A stretch of DNA of 64,000 bases from Nitrospira sp. (GTDB lineage Bacteria > Nitrospirota > Nitrospiria > Nitrospirales > Nitrospiraceae). Of this stretch, positions 43,688-51,534 are shown piece by piece. Each line of letters opens with the position of its first letter. Position 1 is the stretch's first letter. The DNA lies in assembly GCA_037045225.1 (NCBI GenBank), contig JBAOHZ010000009.1, positions 248,001 to 312,000 of the forward strand, given 5' to 3'. The position numbers and the translations under genes are program-made. The notes under the pieces were generated by a model. It did not search any database and was not told the DNA's origin. It saw nothing but the letters and a program-made list of their open reading frames with translations.

Positions 43688-45262
43688 TCAATGGCTCACC
43701 GCCGACGCGGTTCGGCCTTCGGTCGGGCTTACAACAAAATCCACGATGGCCTGTGCTAATGCTGGAACGGTGTTCTGTCCGGCCATCACCTGAACGGTGA
43801 GACCTGCTTCGCGGGCAGTCCCCGCAGTAATAGGTCCGATGCACGCCACCGTCGTCGTCCCAACCGACCGCAACAACGCTTCCTTCGTCGGAAACAACTC
43901 GACGAAATTCCTCACCGTCGAGGAACTCGTAAAGGAAATCACGTCGATCCCGCCCGTTCGAAGTTGCTCCATGAGGCGATCCGTCGCAATCGCAGGTCTG
44001 ACCGTGCGATACACCGGCACCACGTCCACATCCGCCCCCTGGGCACGGAGCTGATCCGGAAGCAGCTCCCGGGCCACCAATGCCCGCGGAATCAACACGC
44101 GTGCCCCGCGCATCTGCCGCGCGGCCAACATCTCCAGAATTCCCTCGGCTTGAAACTGCTCCGGAATCAGGTCGGCACGTAACCCATAGGCTGCCAGAGC
44201 CTCCGCCGTACGCGGTCCGATGCAACAAATGGTGAGGCCGGACAACGCGCGAACATCACGGTGCGTCTCCAACAGTCTGGTCATGAATGGAACAACTCCG
44301 TTCACACTGGTGAAAATCAACCAATTGTAAGTCGCCAGACGAGCCAGGGCCCGATCCAATGGAGCCCTGTCCTCCGGGGGCACAATCTCGATCGTCGGAC
44401 ATTCCACCGGTTCGCCGCCTTGAGCCGCGATCAAATCTGAAAACTCCGCCGCTTGCGGCTTCGGCCGCGTCACAAGGATCCGTTTTCCAAAGAGCGGCCG
44501 GCGCTCGAACCAATTGAGTTGCTCCCTGAGACGCACCACCTCACCAACCACGATAACCGTGGGCGGTTCCATATGAGCTGCCGCTGCTTTTGCCACAATA
44601 TCGTTCAAGCTCCCCACCACGGTTCGTTGCGCGGCGCGCGTCCCCCATCGGATCAGTGCAACCGGCGTGGTGCCCTCTTTTCCTTCGGCTTGAAGGCATT
44701 GAACGATCTTTGGCAGGTTGGTCATCCCCATGAGAAATACCAGGGTACCATGTACAGTCGCCAGGCGCCGCCATTCAACACCGCTTCGATCTTTCGTGGG
44801 GTCTTCGTGTCCGGTCACAAACGTCACGGTGGAGGCCATCGTCCGATGGGTGACCGGAATCCCCGCGTACGCCGGCGCCGCGACGGCGGCTGTCACACCT
44901 GGGACGACCTCAAATTCTAACCCTGCGGCGGCCACCGCTTCCGCCTCTTCTCCGCCCCGCCCAAAGACGAACGGATCGCCGCCTTTCAAGCGGACCACGC
45001 GTTTCCCGGCCTGCGCATGATCGATCAACAACCGATTGATTTCCGCCTGATCGCGATATTGACCTCGACCACGTCGACCGACATACAACCGTTCGGCCTT
45101 GGGAGACACATGCTGCAACAGTGCTTCATTCGCGAGATAGTCGTACAACACCACATCGGCCTGCTCCAGACATTCCTTGCCGCGTATCGTCAGCAGCTTG
45201 GGATCTCCTGGACCGGCCCCGACCAGATACACTGTACCTCCACGCGTCGTCATACCACTCAC
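43688..45262 (-). CDS. cobA-hemD: Uroporphyrinogen-III C-methyltransferase / uroporphyrinogen-III synthase fusion
   Basis: A 524-residue fusion. Residues 1-250 are a SUMT: VYLVGAGPGDPKLLTIRG, VVRLKGGDPFVFGRGGEEA and GVTAAVAAPAYAGIPVTHR with TFVTGHEDP, the family's SAM-binding loops. Residues 262-515 are HemD: LFGKRILVTRPKPQAAEFS, WLIFTSVNGVVPFM and ISFTSSSTVRNFVELF. HemD closes hydroxymethylbilane into uroporphyrinogen III, and SUMT starts the branch to sirohaem and cobalamin. The GTG overlaps the hemC TGA by four bases. A Met8-like gene at 61882-62535 could complete sirohaem. Confidence 0.96.
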   Translation of the reverse strand: MSGMTTRGGTVYLVGAGPGDPKLLTIRGKECLEQADVVLYDYLANEALLQHVSPKAERLYVGRRGRGQYRDQAEINRLLIDHAQAGKRVVRLKGGDPFVFGRGGEEAEAVAAAGLEFEVVPGVTAAVAAPAYAGIPVTHRTMASTVTFVTGHEDPTKDRSGVEWRRLATVHGTLVFLMGMTNLPKIVQCLQAEGKEGTTPVALIRWGTRAAQRTVVGSLNDIVAKAAAAHMEPPTVIVVGEVVRLREQLNWFERRPLFGKRILVTRPKPQAAEFSDLIAAQGGEPVECPTIEIVPPEDRAPLDRALARLATYNWLIFTSVNGVVPFMTRLLETHRDVRALSGLTICCIGPRTAEALAAYGLRADLIPEQFQAEGILEMLAARQMRGARVLIPRALVARELLPDQLRAQGADVDVVPVYRTVRPAIATDRLMEQLRTGGIDVISFTSSSTVRNFVELFPTKEALLRSVGTTTVACIGPITAGTAREAGLTVQVMAGQNTVPALAQAIVDFVVSPTEGRTASAVSH

Positions 45263-46191
45263 GCCTGCCCGTAAATTTCCTTGAGGATCACATCCCCCCC
45301 ATCGGCCAGCAACCGTTCCGCAAGCTTCGTCCCCAGAGCCTGGGCGTCACTCGCCGGACCGTGGATTTGATGACGGATCACCCGACGTCCGTCCACACTG
45401 GCCACCAGACCATCAACCGTCAGCCTGTCGCCTTCTAGCGCGGCATGCGCCGCAATAGGCACTTGGCATCCGCCCTCGAGGCGATGCAAGAGCGCGCGTT
45501 CTGCCGTGACGGTAATACGGGTCTGGCGGTGCTCAAACCGACTCAACAGCTCGCGCACAAAAGAGTCGTCGCTGCGGGCTTCGATCCCCAGGGCACCTTG
45601 AGCAATAGCGGGCAGACTGAGCTGCACAGGAAGATATTCGGTGATCTCCGCGTCCCATCCAAGCCGTCTCAATCCTGCCGCCGCAAGGACAATCGCGTCG
45701 AATTGCCCCTCACGGAGTTTCCTTAGGCGTGTGTCCAGATTGCCACGCAACATCTCGATGGTGAAATCAGGGCGGTAGTGCAGCAACTGGGCTTGCCGAC
45801 GCAGGCTGCTGGTGCCGATTCTGGCGCCCGGCTTCAGCTGGTCCAGCCGGGAACCGTCACGCGTGATCAACGCATCCCGCGGATCTTCGCGCGGCGGCAC
45901 ACACAAAATGTCCAATCCATCCGGCAACGCCGTCGGCACGTCTTTCATGCTGTGCACGGCCAGGTCGATCTCTTTGCTCAATAGAGCGTCCTCGATCTCC
46001 TTCACGAACAGCCCTTTGCCGCCGATTTTGGCCAACGGAACATCGAGGATCTTGTCGCCCGACGTTTGAATACGTTGCAGCGAGATGGTCAGGCCGGGCG
46101 CGAGCTCCTGGAGACGTGCCTGCACCCACTGACTTTGATGCACGGCCAACTTGCTGCCGCGCGTGCCAAGAATAAGTGTTGTGCGATTCAT
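45259..46191 (-). CDS. hemC: Hydroxymethylbilane synthase (porphobilinogen deaminase)
   Basis: A 310-residue protein with LILGTRGSKLAVHQSQWV at the N-terminus, FVKEIEDALLSKEIDLAVHSMKDVP, RIGTSSLRRQAQLL, and LEGGCQVPIAAHA, where the cysteine carries the dipyrromethane cofactor. It polymerises four porphobilinogens. It lies between hemA and cobA-hemD, sharing four bases with the latter. Confidence 0.97.
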   Translation of the reverse strand: MNRTTLILGTRGSKLAVHQSQWVQARLQELAPGLTISLQRIQTSGDKILDVPLAKIGGKGLFVKEIEDALLSKEIDLAVHSMKDVPTALPDGLDILCVPPREDPRDALITRDGSRLDQLKPGARIGTSSLRRQAQLLHYRPDFTIEMLRGNLDTRLRKLREGQFDAIVLAAAGLRRLGWDAEITEYLPVQLSLPAIAQGALGIEARSDDSFVRELLSRFEHRQTRITVTAERALLHRLEGGCQVPIAAHAALEGDRLTVDGLVASVDGRRVIRHQIHGPASDAQALGTKLAERLLADGGDVILKEIYGQA

Positions 46192-46276
46192 GAGCGGCCG
46201 TCACTCGCTCGAGCGATCACGGGTGCCCGGTCAGAAGGGTCAACGAATCTGATCATGAAATTTCTCAGCGGCGGTG

Positions 46277-47683
46277 TCAGCGGACCCGCCTGCCGTGCTC
46301 CTTGCTCGTGTGCTGGACCAGTGATGACTCCGGCAATCGACCAACTCCGTTGCCGGGGATGTTCTCATCCGGAAGCTCCGGGACGTCGGATGGTCCGGGC
46401 GGATACACCGCACGAGTCTCTTCAAGATTGAAAAACCGGCGAGCCGCATCGACATACGTCGCGCCGCCCGATGAGTTGGCTTCAGCTTTCAACGTGACCA
46501 TCGTGCCATGAACCATCTTGTTGACGATGGCCGAGGCCAACGCTTCAACGGAGGCGCGATCCTCGGACGAGAGATGCGACAGTCGCGCCAAGATTTTATC
46601 GACCTCACGCCGCTTGATCTCTTCGGTGCGGCTACGTAACGCCACGATCGTCGGCGTGACTTCCAATGACTGCAGCCACTGGCCGAGCACCGCCACTTCC
46701 TCCACGACCATGTGTTCGGCCTTGGCGGCTTCCCGCAACCGGTCTTCACGATTCTGTTCGACCCGCATGTGGAGATCGTCGATATCGAAGAGGAAGGCAT
46801 CATCGATCGGACGGACGGCCGGATCAATGTTGCGCGGCACAGAAATATCGATCAAGAACATGGGGCGACTCATGCGCTGTCGCATGGCCCGCTGTACATC
46901 ATCAGCCGTGACCAGGTAATGCGAGGCCCCGGTGGACACCAGCACAATGTCGGCTCCCGCCAATTCCGTCTTGTAGTCCTCAAACGGCACCGCCGTGCCA
47001 TTGAACCGCTGCGCCAATTCCAAGCCATGCTGAAAGTTACGGGTGGTAATCCGCACCTGGCGCACGCCGTTGGCAATCAGGTGGCGCGCCGCCAGCTTCG
47101 CCATTTCCCCGGCCCCGATCAGCAGCACGGTCTTCTCGGTCAGATTCGAAAAGATCTTCTTGGCCAACTCCACCGCCGCATAACTCACCGACACCGCCGT
47201 CTCAGCAATCTTGGTTTCGGTACGCACCCGCTTGGCCACTGAGATGGCTTTTTTGACGATCTTATTCAGCAGCAGGCCGGAGGCCTTGTGTGTGAGCGCA
47301 ACCTCAAACGCATCTTTGATCTGCCCGAGAATCTGTGATTCCCCGACGATCATCGAATCGAGGCTGGAGGCGACCCGGAAGAGATGTCCGATAGCGCGGT
47401 CCCCGGCGTGCCAATAGAGATGGGGGGTCAACTGGTCCGAGGAGAGGGAGAGATGCGCATCGGCCAGGAACTCCTGCACACGACCATACCCGCTTTCCAA
47501 CTCCTCGACGACGGCGTAGACTTCCACCCGGTTACACGTCGAGAGGAGCAGCCCTTCGCGCACACCGGGATAGGAACAGAGGCGACTGAGGGCTTCCCTG
47601 AGCCGACTTTCAGGCACGGCGAGTTTCTCACGAATCTCGACCGGGGCAGTCTTATGGCTTAACCCAACGACAATGACATGCAT
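46277..47683 (-). CDS. hemA: Glutamyl-tRNA reductase
   Basis: A 468-residue protein. It has VVGLSHKTAPVEIREKLAV, the catalytic cysteine in LLSTCNRVEVYAVV, SMIVGESQILGQIKDAFE and an NADPH domain LLIGAGEMAKLAARHL. The C-terminal dimerisation helices end in an unusually long tail. It reduces glutamyl-tRNA to glutamate-1-semialdehyde, the first committed step of the C5 haem pathway. It starts one base after the CcsA/HemX-like gene. The extra 40-residue tail rich in Pro and Gly is not typical and looks disordered. Confidence 0.96.
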   Translation of the reverse strand: MHVIVVGLSHKTAPVEIREKLAVPESRLREALSRLCSYPGVREGLLLSTCNRVEVYAVVEELESGYGRVQEFLADAHLSLSSDQLTPHLYWHAGDRAIGHLFRVASSLDSMIVGESQILGQIKDAFEVALTHKASGLLLNKIVKKAISVAKRVRTETKIAETAVSVSYAAVELAKKIFSNLTEKTVLLIGAGEMAKLAARHLIANGVRQVRITTRNFQHGLELAQRFNGTAVPFEDYKTELAGADIVLVSTGASHYLVTADDVQRAMRQRMSRPMFLIDISVPRNIDPAVRPIDDAFLFDIDDLHMRVEQNREDRLREAAKAEHMVVEEVAVLGQWLQSLEVTPTIVALRSRTEEIKRREVDKILARLSHLSSEDRASVEALASAIVNKMVHGTMVTLKAEANSSGGATYVDAARRFFNLEETRAVYPPGPSDVPELPDENIPGNGVGRLPESSLVQHTSKEHGRRVR

Positions 47684-47684
47684 G

Positions 47685-48491
47685 TCAAGACACCGACCCG
47701 TGACTTTTCAACACCACACCGATTAGGGTCAAAATCACGCCGGCAAACCCAATGATCGTCAGATATGCGGCTCGTTTGGCTCGCCATCCGATGGTCAAAC
47801 GCCCGACCAGGACAGCGAAGTAGAAGCCCCAGGTCACCATGGCCCACGTCTGTTCCGGATTCCAGTTCACATACGTACCGCGAACAATCTCCGCTGAGAA
47901 GGCGCCGCTGATGATCCCGAGGGTCAGTAGTGGAAACCCCATGACGATTGACTGCTGATTCAAGTGATCGAGATAATCCAGCGCAGGCAGTTTTGCATAG
48001 AGCACGTTGAAGCGCTTCGACTTGAGAAGGCCGTCCTGAATGAGATACATCACCCCGGCAACGAATGCGACGGCAAAGCCAACCGTACCCAACATGCTGA
48101 GGGTGACATGAACCCACAGCGTTTTGAACACCGGCTGGAGACTCGAAGCCTCGTCGGAACGGAAGGCCGCAGCCGTCACCAATGACACGAGAGCCAATGG
48201 TACGATGAAGGAGCCAAGGACATGCAACTGACGCCGAAATTCGACGGCGAGAAACACCAGAATCAGCATCCAGGAGAAAAACGACAAGGCTTCGTGAAAA
48301 GTCGGGAGCTGAGCCTGGGTTGTGTCGGTCATTCTGGCGACCAAGGCAACTGTGTGCGTGGCAAACCCGGCAGCCGTGATTCCGAGCGACACCTTTGACA
48401 GGGTTTCCGCCCGTCGCAACAGATAGGCCAGGTAGCAGACCGTACTCACGAAATACAGGCCCATCGTGAGCATGAAAAACACCGAAGACAT
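47685..48491 (-). CDS. HemX/CcsA-family membrane protein
   Basis: A 268-residue membrane protein with eight hydrophobic segments. The C-terminal half has YVNWNPEQTWAMVTWGFYFAVL, a form of the tryptophan-rich WWD-like motif of CcsA/CcmC haem-handling proteins. Next to hemA this arrangement is usually called HemX, which controls GluTR level; CcsA takes part in cytochrome c assembly. Conserved histidines in loops (HTVALVARM, FHEALSFFSW) support haem contact. It is the first gene of the hem super-operon; GAGG lies ten bases before the ATG. Confidence 0.85.
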   Translation of the reverse strand: MSSVFFMLTMGLYFVSTVCYLAYLLRRAETLSKVSLGITAAGFATHTVALVARMTDTTQAQLPTFHEALSFFSWMLILVFLAVEFRRQLHVLGSFIVPLALVSLVTAAAFRSDEASSLQPVFKTLWVHVTLSMLGTVGFAVAFVAGVMYLIQDGLLKSKRFNVLYAKLPALDYLDHLNQQSIVMGFPLLTLGIISGAFSAEIVRGTYVNWNPEQTWAMVTWGFYFAVLVGRLTIGWRAKRAAYLTIIGFAGVILTLIGVVLKSHGSVS

Positions 48492-48546
48492 TGTGCTCTA
48501 TCCTCGCAACATTTCAGCGCAAAGCCACTTTTTTTGATAACTGGAA

Positions 48547-48576
48547 ATTATATCGATGCGACGAGAACGGAGTCAA
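48547..48576 (-). promoter_or_regulatory. Strong sigma70 promoter for the hem super-operon
   Basis: On the minus strand TTGACT (48576-48571), an 18-base spacer and a perfect TATAAT (48552-48547). The predicted start near 48540 gives a leader of about 50 bases. The -35 box lies inside the first codons of the divergent methylase gene. Confidence 0.65.
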
Positions 48577-49308
48577 GGAAAGCGCGCGCAATCTGCCTCT
48601 TCGGCAGGAACGTTATTCATCGTCGGCGTGCCGATCGGACATCCGGACGATCTGACGATCCGAGGTCTTGCGACTCTTCGACAGGTTGATCTCATCGCCG
48701 CGAAAAATCCGCAGGCCACTCACGTCCTTCTGGCCCACCACGGAATTCACACCACCATCACCACCTATGATCGGAACAATGCCGCCGACAAAGTTCCACT
48801 ATTGCTGGATCGCTTGAAGCACGGAGATCAAGTGGCGCTGGTGTCGGATTGCGGAATGCCGGTTGTCTACGATCCGGGTCGACTACTCATCGCAGCCGCA
48901 TCGAAAGCGCAGATTCCCGTCACGGTCATCCCTGGAACTTCCGCTGTGGTAGCGGCAGCGGCCCTCGCCGGGATGGACGGCAATGCCTTCATCTTTGACG
49001 GGCGCTGGACCGGTGGCACTAAAACACTCACCACTCGGCTTCACCTGTTACGATCCGAGCCACGCACGATGATCTTCTTCCCGCCGGCACAGAACCTTCG
49101 ACAATTTCTCGCCCTGCTGCAGCGGACGCTAGGCAACCGGAAGGTAATGGTGGCCATCGACATGACCCGAAGCACGGAACAGATCCTACGAGGACGAGTC
49201 CAAGAACTGCTCTCGAACAAACCGAGCCACGAAAGCACGTCTCACGTCGTGCTCGTGGTGGAAGGCGCCAGATTGAGGAGGAAGAACAGCGTCAAGGAGT
49301 CGCAATAA
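48556..49308 (+). CDS. RsmI-like tetrapyrrole-methylase-fold protein, divergent
   Basis: A 250-residue protein of the SAM-dependent tetrapyrrole methylase fold. TLFIVGVPIGHPDDLTIRGL aligns with the RsmI entry motif (PIGNLEDIT), LIAAKNPQATHVLL replaces the usual IAAEDTR, VALVSDCGMPVVYDPG replaces SDAGTPLISDPG, and VIPGTSAVVAAAAL is close to the family form. RsmI 2'-O-methylates C1402 of 16S rRNA. Changes at several conserved places suggest another target or reduced activity. It is divergent from the hem operon and ends flush against the convergent tusA-like gene. The ATG at 48556 has only a weak ribosome site, and a later start is possible. Confidence 0.7.
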   Translation: MRRERSQGKRAQSASSAGTLFIVGVPIGHPDDLTIRGLATLRQVDLIAAKNPQATHVLLAHHGIHTTITTYDRNNAADKVPLLLDRLKHGDQVALVSDCGMPVVYDPGRLLIAAASKAQIPVTVIPGTSAVVAAAALAGMDGNAFIFDGRWTGGTKTLTTRLHLLRSEPRTMIFFPPAQNLRQFLALLQRTLGNRKVMVAIDMTRSTEQILRGRVQELLSNKPSHESTSHVVLVVEGARLRRKNSVKESQ

Positions 49309-49569
49309 CTACTCGTCGAATCGTTTACGAATCAGGACACGGTAGGACTGATCGATACGCTCCTGCGAGACCACATCATGCCCGTCGTCACTCACACTCC
49401 GAGGCACGTTTCGAATCGGATCACCATCGTCAAGATGGACTAACAGCAGTTGCCCTGGAGCCATGCTCTCGAGCTTGAGCTTCGTCTTCACAAAATTGTA
49501 AGGACAAATGACACCGCGAAGATCCAGCTCTTCATCAGGTGAAGGTACAGGAGACGGCGACTCAGACAT
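49309..49569 (-). CDS. TusA-family sulphur-carrier-like protein
   Basis: An 86-residue protein: LDLRGVICPYNFVKTKLKLE, LLLVHLDDGDPIRNVPRSV, then VLIRKRF. This is the TusA/SirA fold with persulphide-carrying Cys22 in CPYN; the classical motif is CPxP, here with Asn in place of the second Pro. Family members relay sulphur for tRNA thiolation, molybdopterin or dissimilatory sulphur pathways. The ATG at 49569 is chosen because GAGG lies six bases before it. A strong hairpin sits 38 bases upstream. Its stop abuts that of the convergent RsmI-like gene with no gap. Confidence 0.82.
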   Translation of the reverse strand: MSESPSPVPSPDEELDLRGVICPYNFVKTKLKLESMAPGQLLLVHLDDGDPIRNVPRSVSDDGHDVVSQERIDQSYRVLIRKRFDE

Positions 49570-49606
49570 AAGATTCCTCAAGAGACATGATGGCAGATGG
49601 TACCAA

Positions 49607-49633
49607 CCGCCCTGTTGTGTTGCAACAGGGCGG
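49607..49633. repeat. Perfect 11-base stem-loop upstream of tusA-like gene
   Basis: CCGCCCTGTTG (49607-49617) and CAACAGGGCGG (49623-49633) are perfect inverted repeats with a five-base loop. No T-run follows on either strand. It lies in the tusA-like 5' region and may be an operator or mRNA structure. Confidence 0.7.
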
Positions 49634-49650
49634 CAAGGAATCGTACAAAC

Positions 49651-49688
49651 AAAAGAAAAGCGGGGTGCCTCTTCCGAAGCACCCCGCT
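49651..49688 (-). terminator. Rho-independent terminator of the secreted-protein gene
   Basis: AGCGGGGTGC (49659-49668) pairs perfectly with GCACCCCGCT (49679-49688) with a ten-base loop. On the minus strand it is followed by TTTCTTTT. It begins 30 bases after the stop of the gene at 49718-50491. Confidence 0.85.
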
Positions 49689-49717
49689 CAAAACCTGCCA
49701 CAGTCGTGGCGTAAGTC

Positions 49718-50491
49718 TTAGTTGCTCAAGCCCTTCTGCAAGTTCGGCTTGGCACCATCGGTCCCGTAGTCAGACTTGTTCTGCAATTTGGTTTCCGGAG
49801 CGACGGTCTGGTAGCCCCATCCTGGCTGCGGTTCGCAGTTCCAGCACGGTGCCTGTCCGGTAAACTCACCGACGGTGGTGGTGATCACGCCGTTGGTCAC
49901 GGTACCAGGGAACACATCGTTGACTCGCCCGCCGACAACGGTGGCTGAGCTCGTCTCAATTCCGCGCTCATTCGAAGGGCTAGGTCGCTGTCCAAGACCG
50001 CCGAAGCCTGCCAATTTCTCGTTACCGCGAAACACATAGATTTCACGCACAAGCTTATGGCCTACTCCGAACTCGTGGCCCGGTGACGTGGCTTCGACAA
50101 CCTGCACAGAGATGTCGTCTCCCGTACCCACGGCTCGCATTTGGTCGAGATTGGTCTTATCATCAATATAGAGGGTCAGAGAGGACATTGCACCTGTTCC
50201 AGCTCGGCCCTCATCATGCGAACTGCCGCCCGTCTCCAGCCACAATTTGCCGCCGGGAATATCAATTCCCATGACACGACCAAAAACGGTTTCCGCTTGT
50301 GCGAGGCGTTCCATGAAAGCGGTCCGATCAAACGCTGTCGTCCGGCCGGAATTCCCCGAAACGTCTCCGACTCCGGTGCCGACTCCGAACCCTGAACCTG
50401 CCGAGGACTGTGGCAAACGCTCTTGAGCGCCTGCAACACCAACGGAGCTGATAAAAAGCACCGCAGCTCCAAGTGCCAACACGTTACGCAT
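49718..50491 (-). CDS. Secreted protein of unknown function
   Basis: A 257-residue protein with signal peptide RNVLALGAAVLFISSVGVAGA, cleaved probably after AGA-Q. A Gly/Ser-rich low-complexity part follows, then a domain with VFGRVMGIDIPGGKLWLE, SLTLYIDDKTNLDQM and GDDISVQVVE, which resembles small OB-like domains of the DUF5666 type. The tail holds a Cys pair (APCWNCEP) and many Gln, Asn and Lys. The function is not recognised. Expression signals are unusually good: a consensus promoter (50587-50615), AAGGAGG six bases before the ATG and a strong terminator. It is likely an abundant periplasmic or surface protein, transcribed alone. Confidence 0.75.
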   Translation of the reverse strand: MRNVLALGAAVLFISSVGVAGAQERLPQSSAGSGFGVGTGVGDVSGNSGRTTAFDRTAFMERLAQAETVFGRVMGIDIPGGKLWLETGGSSHDEGRAGTGAMSSLTLYIDDKTNLDQMRAVGTGDDISVQVVEATSPGHEFGVGHKLVREIYVFRGNEKLAGFGGLGQRPSPSNERGIETSSATVVGGRVNDVFPGTVTNGVITTTVGEFTGQAPCWNCEPQPGWGYQTVAPETKLQNKSDYGTDGAKPNLQKGLSN

Positions 50492-50586
50492 GTGCTGCCT
50501 CCTTAGTGAGTTGGAATTGATAAGAGAGTAATGATGAACGGCGATAAACTAAACAGGCCATAGTAGTTCCAAGCAATTTCGGGCGA

Positions 50587-50615
50587 ACTATAGGCTAACA
50601 CCCACATCATGTCAA
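50587..50615 (-). promoter_or_regulatory. Consensus sigma70 promoter for the secreted protein
   Basis: On the minus strand TTGACA (50615-50610), a 17-base spacer and TATAGT (50592-50587). The predicted start near 50580 gives a leader of about 90 bases. It is the closest match to consensus seen in the window. Confidence 0.72.
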
Positions 50616-50636
50616 GATGTTTTCAGCCACGACATC

Positions 50637-50648
50637 CACTATATAGTG
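50637..50648. promoter_or_regulatory. Perfect 12-base palindrome upstream of the promoter
   Basis: CACTATATAGTG is fully self-complementary and lies about 22 bases upstream of the -35 box at 50610-50615, a place typical for an activator site. Confidence 0.4.
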
Positions 50649-50760
50649 TTGTGTCGAAACGCACCGTCTATTTAATCGCATTGCACCTACACCCGTGACA
50701 GGCTGCAACGTCTCCACGAATGCGCTGATCGTCGGGATAGAGACAGAGGTGTTGAAATGA

Positions 50761-50848
50761 TGGTGCCCAGAGGGAGGGTCGAACTCCCACTCTCTTGCGA
50801 GAACCGGATTTTGAGTCCGGCGCGTCTGCCAGTTCCGCCATCCGGGCA
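50761..50848 (-). tRNA. tRNA-Leu (anticodon CAA)
   Basis: The minus strand folds as a class II tRNA. The acceptor stem TGCCCGG pairs with CTGGGCA (one G-T pair), and anticodon stem CCGGA/TCCGG has loop CTCAAAA, giving anticodon CAA. A long variable arm TTCTCGCAAGAGA and T arm GTGGG-AGTTCGA-CCCTC-like complete it, with CCA encoded at 50763-50761. It reads UUG. Confidence 0.95.
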
Positions 50849-50903
50849 CATGTGTCATGCGGCGACAATTCCTTGGTTTGCCATTCGGCTTTGAAGGGAC
50901 GCA

Positions 50904-50932
50904 TTTTTAACATGAACCCGAGTAGGCGTCAA
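50904..50932 (-). promoter_or_regulatory. Sigma70-like promoter for tRNA-Leu
   Basis: On the minus strand TTGACG (50932-50927), a 17-base spacer and TAAAAA (50909-50904), about 55 bases before the tRNA 5' end. Confidence 0.45.
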
Positions 50933-50948
50933 TCCGCACGGCACACTC

Positions 50949-50977
50949 TTTTTTCTGCGGCACTCGAATGTTAGAAT
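50949..50977 (+). promoter_or_regulatory. Extended -10 promoter for the YggX-like gene
   Basis: TGTTAGAAT gives an extended -10 (TAGAAT at 50972-50977) with a T-rich -35 region (50949-50954). A GATCAT-TC-ATGATC palindrome begins about 12 bases downstream. Confidence 0.45.
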
Positions 50978-50988
50978 GTCGTAGAACT

Positions 50989-51002
50989 GATCATTCATGA
51001 TC
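50989..51002. promoter_or_regulatory. Palindrome at the predicted start site of the YggX-like gene
   Basis: GATCAT and ATGATC flank TC. The position just after the predicted transcription start fits a repressor operator. The bound protein is unknown. Confidence 0.35.
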
Positions 51003-51024
51003 CGGCAGACTCACGGAGGCAATT

Positions 51025-51306
51025 ATGGCAGATGTGCAATGTGTCACCTGCGGAGAAGCAGGCGAAGCGATTACGGATATGCTGTTCCTTGGAAAGCTTG
51101 AAGCGGAAATCAAGGCCAAAGTCTGCAAGCCCTGCTGGAAAAAGTGGGAAGGGATGCGTGTCATGGTGATCAACGAGTATCAGGTCAATCTTGGCGACGA
51201 GAGCGGCCGTGAGCTCGTCAAAAAGCAGATGAAGGCGTTCCTCAAACTGGGAGAACAAACCGACACGTCCAAACTGGAACAGAACTTTCGCCCAGCCGGC
51301 TCGTAA
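51025..51306 (+). CDS. Fe(2+)-trafficking (YggX-like) protein with two CxxC pairs
   Basis: A 93-residue protein. VCKPCWKKWEGMRVMVINEYQVNL and GRELVKKQMKAFLKL match the YggX/oxidative-damage-protection pattern (W..W then INE..LN). In contrast to E. coli YggX, which has a single cysteine, it has VQCVTCG (Cys6, Cys9) and VCKPCW (Cys34, Cys37), a likely zinc or iron site. YggX helps protect iron-sulphur enzymes from oxidative damage. GGAGG precedes the ATG, and the gene has its own promoter region divergent from tRNA-Leu. Confidence 0.8.
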   Translation: MADVQCVTCGEAGEAITDMLFLGKLEAEIKAKVCKPCWKKWEGMRVMVINEYQVNLGDESGRELVKKQMKAFLKLGEQTDTSKLEQNFRPAGS

Positions 51307-51456
51307 AGGTTCCTCTTTCCACTCTGACGACTTCTCCGGTCAGAACCGTCGGTGATTAAGTGCCTGTTCTTCAGATGACGGAGGGACTGTCCTCACGTTT
51401 GCGTCTGACGGAGTGGCGATCCTTCGGCGCTCTTCAACGCTGCCCGACCGAATTCA

Positions 51457-51486
51457 TTGACACTCTGATTTCGGAAGTGCTAGAGT
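51457..51486 (+). promoter_or_regulatory. Sigma70 promoter for the DUF151 nuclease pair
   Basis: TTGACA (51457-51462), an 18-base spacer and TAGAGT (51481-51486). The predicted start near 51493 makes the TTG at 51496 an unlikely start codon and favours the GTG at 51535. Confidence 0.6.
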
Positions 51487-51534
51487 GCCCTATTCTTGAG
51501 CTTTTTGGCTGACATCGGGAAGGATACTCCCGCC

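Noticed and set aside
51323..51344. Terminator after the YggX-like gene (TCTGAC/GTCAGA repeat)
   Set aside because: A six-pair stem with a ten-base loop and no T-run; too weak to call.
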